Source: Candidatus Taylorbacteria bacterium RIFCSPLOWO2_01_FULL_50_130 (GTDB lineage: Bacteria > Patescibacteriota > Minisyncoccia > Phycocordibacterales > UBA10002). Taken from it: a stretch of 5,536 nucleotides of DNA. The stretch is from the NCBI GenBank assembly GCA_001821155.1, contig MHSB01000045.1, positions 1-5,536 of the forward strand. Direction: 5' to 3'. The notes beneath the pieces are model-generated. The model saw nothing but the letters and a program-made list of their open reading frames with translations, did not search any database and was not told where the DNA came from. Each line of letters starts with the position of its first letter. The stretch's first letter is position 1. The translations under genes and the position numbers were made by a program. Of this stretch, positions 1 to 5,162 are shown piece after piece.

Positions 1-180
1 CTCTCCACCTACGGCCTCTCACACTTTGGCGTCAATCCGTTCGTCGTCTCGGGGGATAGAAGGCCGGATGTTATCGTCGCGGATGCTGACGACCCCGCGC
101 TCTCTCTTTTTTATGAAAAAGATACGGCATTTTCCGATGGATTTTTGATATACAAGCACAAACAGTTCCCAAGACCTTAA
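1..180 (+). CDS. C-terminal end of an unrecognised protein (partial, 5' end outside window)
   Basis: Frame 1 is open from the first base to a TAA stop at 178-180 and gives 59 residues. The visible part starts LSTYGLSHFGVNPFVVSGDR and ends with IYKHKQFPRP. It is a soluble-looking tail with no membrane segment, many acidic residues in the middle (VADADDPALS) and a basic end. I do not recognise the family. Because the neighbours are glycan genes it could be the extracytoplasmic tail of a membrane glycosyltransferase or another envelope protein, but nothing in these residues proves that. The gene converges on the minus-strand glycosyltransferase ending at 295, and the 114-bp gap holds a long palindrome. 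The reading frame is credible because codon use resembles the neighbours and the stop falls just before the non-coding gap. Confidence 0.65.
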   Translation, partial: LSTYGLSHFGVNPFVVSGDRRPDVIVADADDPALSLFYEKDTAFSDGFLIYKHKQFPRP

Positions 181-220
181 AAAAGTCAGCCGCCACTCTT
201 GCGAGTAGCGCTCTATTGAG

Positions 221-245
221 CTATGTCAAACGCAACATAGTTTTT
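221..245 (+). terminator. Candidate weak intrinsic terminator after the first gene
   Basis: CTATGT (221-226) can pair with ACATAG (235-240) across an 8-base loop, and five T residues (241-245) follow directly. This is the shape of a rho-independent terminator for the plus-strand gene that stops at 180. The stem is short and AT-rich, so the call is weak. The right arm ACATAG is also part of the 46-bp palindrome, so this hairpin and the larger one exclude each other. Confidence 0.3.
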
Positions 246-276
246 ATCTACGGCCGTAGATAAAAACTATGTTGCG
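231..276. repeat. Perfect 46-bp palindrome between convergent genes
   Basis: Bases 231-253 are the exact reverse complement of bases 254-276, with no mismatch and no spacer; the centre is CGG|CCG. The arm begins CGCAACATAG, continues through a T5 tract, and ends ATCTACGG. In RNA from either strand it would form an almost loop-free hairpin of about 21 bp. It lies 50 bp after the plus-strand stop (180) and 18 bp beyond the minus-strand stop (295), the usual place for a shared bidirectional terminator. However, the T5 and A5 tracts are inside the stem, in the order T-stem-A, and no T-run follows the hairpin on either strand. It therefore does not fit a classical bidirectional intrinsic terminator. 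It could be a transcript-end stabiliser, an RNase III-type target, a protein-binding palindrome or a cruciform site. Confidence 0.9.
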
Positions 277-294
277 AGGAACTTTTCGCGGTGT

Positions 295-1674
295 TTACAG
301 AACTTCAGCTTTTTTGTACTTGTGCGCGAAGGCTTGTATTGAGGAGAGAAGTCCGGAAGCTCCATATACCGTGAAGATAAAGACCAACGCATTTACCGGC
401 ACGCGGAATCGCGCGTTCACCGCGAGGCCGACGGCGACGGTGGTAAAGACAAAATACGCGACGAGAAGAAGAATGAATACTCCCTTTGCGCGATGCTCCG
501 GCGTTTTAATAAGTTTGATGACACCGATGGCAAAAAAGATAGTGATAAGCGCCCACAATATCCGCCCAAGAATGATAAGAAGCGCCGGACTTTTTGAAAG
601 CGATACCACGAGGGAGACTGCCTTTTTGGGCGATTCAAAGAGAAGAGTGAACGCCGGCCGCTCCAAACGAAGCTTCGGATCAATGTGGAGTCTCCCCAGG
701 ACATCTAAATACCCGTCGTGGGTAAAAAAAGTAAACACGGTCACGCCGACTGATTTCAGAAGACCCACAGGATGGGCGAGAAGGAGACTGGGAAAGCGCT
801 TTTTGTATATTTTCGCGTTCGCGAGCGTAATATCTTCAATGTTTTTTATACCGCCAACCCCTCGATTAAATTCTTCTTGCGCTTTGCTGAAACCAATACC
901 TTCCTCAAGCGCGATGGCGGACGGGACTAAAAAGGCATACGGGACACTTACGGATTGAACGCTAAGGGCTGGGTTCCCGAATTGCAGGTAATTGCGAATC
1001 ACCCACGGAGACAGAACTGTCCCGAACACGAGGACAAGCACAAGCGAATGCCGGATAGCTTGAGCCGTGTCTTTTCGCAGAAGAAGAAAGACAGCGCCAA
1101 TAAGCAGAAGCGGCAGATACTGTATAGTCGGCCGCGCGAGCGTCGCAAGGCCAAACAGAAACGCTACAACGATGAGCGTTTGCGTCCTCGGCTCTTTCCC
1201 ATAATCTAGGAAAACGGTGAGCCCGCCGAGAAAAAATAGCGTGAAAAAGGTCTCAACTTGCAAAGTGGATGAGAGATGCACGGTAAGCGGTTCTACCGCA
1301 AGAAACACGCCAGTCATCGTTGCGATGCGCTCGTCGGCGAGAAGTTGCCGCGCAATGCGATAGGCGAGCAGCGGAATGAAACTCGCGACAAGCATCTGCA
1401 CCATGATAACGGCAATGTGGTTTCCGAATACCGCGATGAGTCCGGCAAGAAAGAAAGGGTAAAGCGGCGTTCGTATGGAGTCAGGCACGAACGGGGGCGC
1501 GCCGTCCTGCGTAAAACCGTTTCCCGCGAGCAGATTTTCCGTGATGTCTATATACCCGTCAAAGCGCGGGACAAGCTCGCTTATCGTGCCGCCAGACGAT
1601 ACGGCGGCAAGTGAGAAGAACAGCACGCGAACGGTGAGCGCGAGAAGAAAGATAAGGAGGAGTTTACGGGGCAT
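295..1674 (-). CDS. Membrane glycosyltransferase, GT-C fold, GT39 / ArnT-PMT-like
   Basis: The predicted integral-membrane enzyme has 459 residues, within the usual range for the family. GT-C enzymes of this type transfer a sugar from a polyprenyl-phosphate donor to a lipid, glycan or protein on the outer face of the membrane. Visible marks in order are: an N-terminal membrane segment (about 4-25); a first outer loop with RFDGYIDITENLLAGNGF, where D39 fits the conserved catalytic Asp position; RTPLYPFFLA (68-77); an acidic residue in LQVETFF (E141); GLATLARPT (175-183); SPWVIRNYLQFGNP (222-235); and a late ARFRVPVNALVFIF motif near the C terminus. About ten hydrophobic segments are seen. The frame stays open upstream to 1752, but those 26 extra residues read through the intergenic repeat, so I start at the ATG complement at 1672-1674 (MPRKLLLIF). 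No Shine-Dalgarno precedes it. It is transcribed divergently from the GT2 gene and converges with the first gene. The acceptor and sugar are unknown. Confidence 0.88.
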   Translation of the reverse strand: MPRKLLLIFLLALTVRVLFFSLAAVSSGGTISELVPRFDGYIDITENLLAGNGFTQDGAPPFVPDSIRTPLYPFFLAGLIAVFGNHIAVIMVQMLVASFIPLLAYRIARQLLADERIATMTGVFLAVEPLTVHLSSTLQVETFFTLFFLGGLTVFLDYGKEPRTQTLIVVAFLFGLATLARPTIQYLPLLLIGAVFLLLRKDTAQAIRHSLVLVLVFGTVLSPWVIRNYLQFGNPALSVQSVSVPYAFLVPSAIALEEGIGFSKAQEEFNRGVGGIKNIEDITLANAKIYKKRFPSLLLAHPVGLLKSVGVTVFTFFTHDGYLDVLGRLHIDPKLRLERPAFTLLFESPKKAVSLVVSLSKSPALLIILGRILWALITIFFAIGVIKLIKTPEHRAKGVFILLLVAYFVFTTVAVGLAVNARFRVPVNALVFIFTVYGASGLLSSIQAFAHKYKKAEVL

Positions 1675-1681
1675 AATGAAA

Positions 1682-1709
1682 GTTAAACTGCACAAAACAC
1701 AGTTCACAA
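1682..1709 (-). promoter_or_regulatory. Candidate weak promoter for the GT39-like gene
   Basis: Read on the minus strand, TTGTGA (1709-1704) and TTTAAC (1687-1682) are separated by 16 bases, and 7 bases then remain before the ATG at 1674. Each hexamer matches the sigma70 consensus at four of six positions. The spacing to the start codon would again give a leaderless mRNA, like the stronger promoter on the other side. The -35-like hexamer lies inside one copy of the intergenic repeat. With two partial matches in an AT-rich spacer this could be chance. Confidence 0.3.
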
Positions 1710-1821
1710 TTTCCAGACAAAATACAGATTCCCAAAACACAAACGAGTCCACATCTGTTTGGTTTTCTGTGTACTGTGCTTTGTGCAGTCTGTTTGGATA
1801 TTGGACACTGTGCTTTGTGTC
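1687..1821. repeat. Inverted-repeat intergenic element 1 (about 135 bp, 26-27 bp units)
   Basis: The unit, read in one direction, is GTTTGG, then 7-8 variable bases, then a core close to GTACTGTGCTTTG. Copies on the minus strand are at 1693-1718 and, degenerate, at 1718-1744. Copies on the plus strand are at 1757-1783 and 1792-1817. Bases 1687-1708 match the reverse complement of 1768-1789 at 20 of 22 positions, so the two halves can pair. The 1792-1817 copy matches the copy at 3870-3895 at 22 of 26 positions, and the 1757-1783 copy matches the one at 3895-3921 at 25 of 27. The element fills most of the gap between the divergent GT39-like and GT2 genes. No transposase and no clear target-site duplication were seen. 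Confidence 0.75.
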
Positions 1822-1833
1822 TTTCTATAACAA

Positions 1834-1862
1834 TTTACAATTCGTCAAACACGCTCTATAAT
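1834..1862 (+). promoter_or_regulatory. Sigma70-type promoter for the GT2 gene, predicted leaderless start
   Basis: TTTACA (1834-1839, five of six consensus bases) is followed by a 17-base spacer and a perfect TATAAT (1857-1862). The remaining bases CACGCCC (1863-1869) are a 7-nt discriminator, which puts the expected +1 on the A of the ATG at 1870 or within one or two bases of it. There is no room for a ribosome binding site. The promoter starts 12 bp after the inverted-repeat element ends and would drive the GT2-methyltransferase pair and perhaps the genes behind it. Confidence 0.75.
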
Positions 1863-1869
1863 CACGCCC

Positions 1870-2619
1870 ATGTCGCAACAGAGAAACATAAAGATTATAG
1901 GAATGATTCCGGCGTATAACTGCGCCCATCTCCTCAAGAAAGCGTACGAGCAAGTTCCCAAAGAGTATTTTGATGATATCATCGTGGTTGACGACGGGTC
2001 AACGGACGACACCTTTACGGTGGCGAAGACGCTTCCCGTGAAATCATTTACGCATCCGCACTCCGGATACGGCGGCAACATAAAATATGCGATACAAAAA
2101 GCGATGGAACTTGGCGCCGACTACTGCATAGAAATTCACGGCGACGGGCAATATGACCCGTCTAATATTCCTGCGGCGATACAAAAGATACAAGCGCAGC
2201 GGCCGGATTTTCTTCTCGGTTCTCGTTTTATTCCGATGTTACAACCGCTTCGCGACAAGATGTCCCTGGTACGGTATCTCGCAAATCTTGGCATGAGTCT
2301 TATTGACCGTCTCGTGCTCGGATTGCCGCTTTCAGAGTTCCATCAGGGGTTTCGCGTCTACGGCCGGACGCTTATTGAGACCGTGGGATTGGAAGGCACA
2401 AGCAATGACCATTTATTCAGTTTTCAAATTATCGCTAAAGCCGCGTTTTGCCGCCTCACCGTGCTAGAAATTCCGGTGCGCTGCGACTACGCGGGGGAGC
2501 ACACCTCTATTAGTCTCAAGCGTTCGGTCGTCTACGCCCTGCAGACTTTTGGCGTACTCTTTCTTTTCATCCTTGCGCGGCTTGGATTCCGGACGCGTCT
2601 TTTTCGTTGTATCTCATGA
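1870..2619 (+). CDS. GT2 family glycosyltransferase, DPM1-like (polyprenyl-phosphate sugar synthase type)
   Basis: The protein has 249 residues and a GT-A fold. Enzymes of this group move a sugar from a nucleotide donor to a polyprenyl phosphate (or another acceptor) on the cytoplasmic side. Motifs in order are: MIPAYN (12-17); IIVVDDGSTDDT (37-48), the nucleotide-binding DD motif; HSGYGGNIKYAI (64-75); HGDGQYDP (90-97), with the metal-binding acidic residues D92 and D96; LLGSRF (115-120); and HQGFRVYGR (158-166), the counterpart of the GFR motif in dolichyl-phosphate mannosyltransferase relatives. A single hydrophobic segment near the C terminus (about 220-241) probably anchors it to the membrane. 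The ATG at 1870 is the only good start and lies 7 nt after a TATAAT box. The last codons overlap the next gene by four bases (ATGA). With the GT39-like gene next door it may supply the lipid-linked sugar which that enzyme uses; that link is inference. The sugar is unknown. Confidence 0.88.
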   Translation: MSQQRNIKIIGMIPAYNCAHLLKKAYEQVPKEYFDDIIVVDDGSTDDTFTVAKTLPVKSFTHPHSGYGGNIKYAIQKAMELGADYCIEIHGDGQYDPSNIPAAIQKIQAQRPDFLLGSRFIPMLQPLRDKMSLVRYLANLGMSLIDRLVLGLPLSEFHQGFRVYGRTLIETVGLEGTSNDHLFSFQIIAKAAFCRLTVLEIPVRCDYAGEHTSISLKRSVVYALQTFGVLFLFILARLGFRTRLFRCIS

Positions 2620-3860
2620 GCGTTCTCACGCATAAAGATTCGTGCCGTATCTGCGACGGCACGAAGCTCTCCAAAGTGCTTTCATTGGGCCCCACTCCGC
2701 TTGCCAACGCGTTTTTGGAGAGCCAAGAGGCGCGCGCCGCCGAGATGTACTATCCGCTTGACGCCTATCTCTGCCGCGACTGCGGTCTCCTCCAGCTTCT
2801 TGATGTGGTGTCTCCGGAAGTTCTCTTCAAGGACTATGTGTATGTATCCTCAACTTCCCCGGCGTTTGTCGCCCACTTTCGCGACTTTGCGGAAAAAGCG
2901 TTTGAACGGTTTTCCTTGAACCGCGAGTCGCTCGTAGTAGACATCGGCTCCAATGATGGAATACTTCTTACCCCATTTAAAAGGAAGGGTGTGCGCGTGC
3001 TTGGTGTAGAGCCGGACGAAACTATCGCTCGTATGGCGCGGCGAGGGGGTATAGATACCATCACGGAGTTTTGGGGTCCCGATGTTGCGCAAAGAGTCGC
3101 CAAGCGCTACGGCTGCGCCGACCTCATTACGGCGACCAATGTGTTTGCCCACATTGATGACATCCACGCGGTCCTAAGGGGAGTGAAAACGCTCTTGAAA
3201 CCCGAAGGGGTGTTTGTGATAGAAGTACCCTATCTTGCCGATTTCCTGAAGAAGAATCTCTTTGACACCGTGTATCACGAGCATCTCTCCTATTTCAGTC
3301 TCGCCGCCCTTCAGGCCTTTTTCACGCGCACAAGGATGACGATTATAGATGTTGAACAGGTACCTACCCATGGCGGGTCGCTTCGCGTCTTCGCCGCGAG
3401 AAAAGGCTCGCGCCACTTTGTACACGCTCGGGTGGGAAAACTCATGATGCGTGAAGAGAAGCAAAGACTGCGCGATGGAAAGACATTTGAGCGCTACAAT
3501 CTTCGGATTCTTCTAAATCGCGCGAAACTTCTTTCCCTTCTTTCTGGTTTGAAGAGGCGAGGGAAACGCATCGCCGGATACGGAGCGCCGGCAAAAGGGA
3601 ATACACTCCTCAATTTTTTCTCGGTCGGCCGCGAGCTGTTGGACTACATCGTTGACGACAGCCCCTTTAAGCAAGGGAAGCACACGCCGGGGAAACGCAT
3701 ACCGGTCGTCTCGTCCGAAGTACTCAAAAGAAATCCGCCCGATTACCTGCTCATCCTTGCGTGGAATTTCGCCGAACCGATTATGAAGAAGAACGAAGCG
3801 TTCAGGAAAAAGGGAGGCAGGTTCATTATTCCGGTTCCAACGCCTCGCATCATTATTTAG
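2616..3860 (+). CDS. NDP-sugar C-methyltransferase, class I SAM-dependent (TylC3/TcaB9-like)
   Basis: The protein has 414 residues and the three-part plan of NDP-hexose C-methyltransferases. An N-terminal zinc-binding domain has C10-x2-C13 and C53-x2-C56 around LGPTPLANAF (24-33) and DYVYVSSTSPAF (73-84). The central SAM-binding Rossmann domain has VVDIGSNDGILL (107-118) and an acidic residue in GVEPD (130-134). The segment TVYHEHLSYFS (218-228) contains Y220, E222 and H223, matching the Tyr/Glu/His active-site set described for TcaB9. The C-terminal domain has GYGAPAKGNTLLN (321-333) and DYIVDDSPFKQGKHTPG. The family methylates a ring carbon of a keto-deoxysugar nucleotide to make a branched sugar. 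I choose the ATG at 2616, which overlaps the GT2 stop as ATGA and implies translational coupling. A TTG at 2607 is possible but adds only three residues. No Shine-Dalgarno is present. All expected key residues are intact. The sugar substrate is not known. Confidence 0.92.
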   Translation: MSVLTHKDSCRICDGTKLSKVLSLGPTPLANAFLESQEARAAEMYYPLDAYLCRDCGLLQLLDVVSPEVLFKDYVYVSSTSPAFVAHFRDFAEKAFERFSLNRESLVVDIGSNDGILLTPFKRKGVRVLGVEPDETIARMARRGGIDTITEFWGPDVAQRVAKRYGCADLITATNVFAHIDDIHAVLRGVKTLLKPEGVFVIEVPYLADFLKKNLFDTVYHEHLSYFSLAALQAFFTRTRMTIIDVEQVPTHGGSLRVFAARKGSRHFVHARVGKLMMREEKQRLRDGKTFERYNLRILLNRAKLLSLLSGLKRRGKRIAGYGAPAKGNTLLNFFSVGRELLDYIVDDSPFKQGKHTPGKRIPVVSSEVLKRNPPDYLLILAWNFAEPIMKKNEAFRKKGGRFIIPVPTPRIII

Positions 3861-4000
3861 AGACCAGACCAAAGCACAGTACCCAGTTTCCAAACAAAGC
3901 ACAGTACACAAAAAGCCAAACGGAAAAGATGAGTTTATGCTTTGAAGAGTTTGTAGTTTTGTTTGGGTACTGGGCGGTTTGTGTTTTGTGCTTTAGACAC
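3861..4000. repeat. Inverted-repeat intergenic element 2 (about 140 bp, same family as 1687-1821)
   Basis: Two minus-strand copies of the 26-27 bp unit lie in tandem at 3870-3895 and 3895-3921, sharing one base and both containing CAAAGCACAGTAC. After an unrelated spacer (3922-3960), a plus-strand copy runs from 3961 to about 3996; it is stretched and looks like two partial units (GTTTGGGTACTGGG, then TTTTGTGCTTTAG). Bases 3882-3895 pair with 3961-3974 at 12 of 14 positions. The 17-mer ACAAAGCACAGTACACA at 3894-3910 is the exact reverse complement of 1768-1784 in the other element. The element occupies nearly the whole gap between the methyltransferase stop and the SDR start. I see no convincing promoter or terminator in it. 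Confidence 0.75.
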
Positions 4001-4001
4001 C

Positions 4002-5111
4002 ATGTCTGCCATCGTAGAAGAAGACATCAAGACCATAGTACGGACGCTCGGAGATGGAGTTCGCGCGCTTGAAGGGAAAACCGTGCTCATCTCCGGCGGC
4101 TCGGGTTTTTTGGGAAGCTACTTTCTCACGGTATTCGCGTATCTTAACAAGACTCTCTTCAGAAAACCCTGCAGAGTCTTCACGCTTGATAATTACGTGA
4201 CCGGCACGCGAAGGAATCCCTTGGGTGATGTCGCTGACCCAAACTTTACATTTCTCAAAGGCGATATTTGCGAGCCGCTTCGCATACACGGGCCGATTGA
4301 CTACATCATTCACATGGCGGGCATCGCCTCGCCGGTCTATTACATCAAATATCCGCTTGAGACCATACATACGGCGACGATAGGCACGGAGAATCTCCTT
4401 AAACTGGCCCGCGAGAAGAAATCAAAAAAATTCCTGTTCTTCAGTTCCAGCGAAATTTACGGCGACCCGGCGCCGGAATTCGTGCCTACTCCGGAAACCT
4501 ACCGCGGCCACGTATCTTCTATCGGCCCGCGCGCCTGCTACGACGAATCCAAACGACTTGGGGAAACGCTGTGCATGGTGTACCACTCGCTTTACAAAGT
4601 ACCGATTGTAGTTGCGCGTCCGTTCAATGTCTACGGGCCCGGCATGAAGCGGGAGGACCGGCGCGTCATTCCACAATTTCTTGCGTGTGCCTTTGCCGGC
4701 AAGCCTTTGCCGATTCACGGAAGCGGTCTTCAAACGAGAAGCTATTGCTACACGACCGACGCGCTTATCGGCTTTTTTAAAGCGCTCCTCACGAAGAGAA
4801 GCGGAGAAGTGTATAACATCGGAAGTCATGAAGGAGAGACGAGTTTGATTGACCTTGCAGGCATCATGGCCAAGCTTCTTAAAAAGAAAGTACGAATTGC
4901 CAAGATTCCGTACCCGGCGGAATATCCGCCGGATGAACCGAGCAGGCGCTGTCCCGACATCACGAAGGCAAGGCATGAACTTCGCTATGCGCCTGAAGTT
5001 GACCTCAAAACTGGCCTGACGCGAATGATTACATGGTACGAAGAGACCTATCCACGCGCTTCTGCGCGAACTGTGAAAAAGACGCTGGGGCTGGTAAGGG
5101 TGAAAAGATGA
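4002..5111 (+). CDS. NAD-dependent epimerase/dehydratase, extended SDR, UDP-glucuronate decarboxylase (UXS)-like
   Basis: The protein has 369 residues. It is a nucleotide-sugar-modifying extended SDR with an NAD-binding GGSGFLG (32-38), an adenine-binding acidic residue in TLDNYVTG (61-68), HMAGIASPVYY (104-114), FSSSEIYGDP (147-156), the catalytic YDESK (Y180, K184), ARPFNVYGPGM (205-215), SGLQTRSYCYTTDAL, and RRCPDITKARHEL (P318, D319). The stretch from SPVYY through ETYRGHVSSIGPRACYDESKRLGETL is very like UDP-glucuronate decarboxylases, which make UDP-xylose via a UDP-4-keto intermediate. A related dehydratase or epimerase activity is also possible. An extra helix-like stretch of about 24 residues precedes the Rossmann fold. 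The frame is open from a TTG at 3963, but those 13 residues lie in the intergenic repeat, so I use the ATG at 4002. No Shine-Dalgarno is seen. It may be co-transcribed with the methyltransferase 141 bp upstream. Confidence 0.87.
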   Translation: MSAIVEEDIKTIVRTLGDGVRALEGKTVLISGGSGFLGSYFLTVFAYLNKTLFRKPCRVFTLDNYVTGTRRNPLGDVADPNFTFLKGDICEPLRIHGPIDYIIHMAGIASPVYYIKYPLETIHTATIGTENLLKLAREKKSKKFLFFSSSEIYGDPAPEFVPTPETYRGHVSSIGPRACYDESKRLGETLCMVYHSLYKVPIVVARPFNVYGPGMKREDRRVIPQFLACAFAGKPLPIHGSGLQTRSYCYTTDALIGFFKALLTKRSGEVYNIGSHEGETSLIDLAGIMAKLLKKKVRIAKIPYPAEYPPDEPSRRCPDITKARHELRYAPEVDLKTGLTRMITWYEETYPRASARTVKKTLGLVRVKR

Positions 5112-5132
5112 CAGAATGTGTGTCAGAAGTTT

Positions 5133-5153
5133 CTAAACGCTAGACGCTAAACG
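5133..5153. repeat. Three tandem 7-bp units, CTA(A/G)ACG
   Basis: Units CTAAACG (5133-5139), CTAGACG (5140-5146) and CTAAACG (5147-5153) follow each other without a gap in the 51-bp spacer between the SDR stop and the kinase start. They end 9 bp before the kinase ATG. AGAAG (5126-5130) and CTTCT (5154-5158) flank the array and are complementary, so the array could sit in the loop of a weak hairpin. Function is unknown. Confidence 0.7.
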
Positions 5154-5162
5154 CTTCTCCAA

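Noticed and set aside
269..958. Plus-strand open frame of 229 codons opposite the GT39-like gene
   Set aside because: It begins inside the palindrome, has a composition typical of an antisense shadow (rich in Arg, Thr and Ser), no recognisable motif, and lies entirely over a well-supported membrane glycosyltransferase.
1675..1752. Upstream extension of the GT39-like protein by 26 residues
   Set aside because: The extra residues are translated from the intergenic repeat element and do not look like a signal or membrane segment continuing the family pattern. The MPRKLLLIF start gives a normal N terminus.
3861..4000. CRISPR-like array from the repeated 26-27 bp units
   Set aside because: The units are degenerate, abut or overlap with no unique spacers of constant length, occur in both orientations, and no cas genes are present.
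3963..4001. TTG start giving 13 more residues to the SDR
   Set aside because: The added residues come from the direct repeat copy, and the ATG at 4002 already provides a full-length protein.
3922..4001. Promoter for the SDR gene within the spacer
   Set aside because: TTGAAG at 3942-3947 has no -10-like box at 16-18 bp, and TTTAGA at 3992-3997 has no -35 partner, so nothing is called.
4422..4976. Minus-strand open frame of 184 codons within the SDR gene
   Set aside because: It is antisense to conserved SDR active-site motifs and shows no recognisable domain.
5109..5125. TGACA/TGTCA hairpin overlapping the SDR stop as a terminator
   Set aside because: The stem is only five base pairs and no T-run follows; the kinase probably continues in the same transcript.
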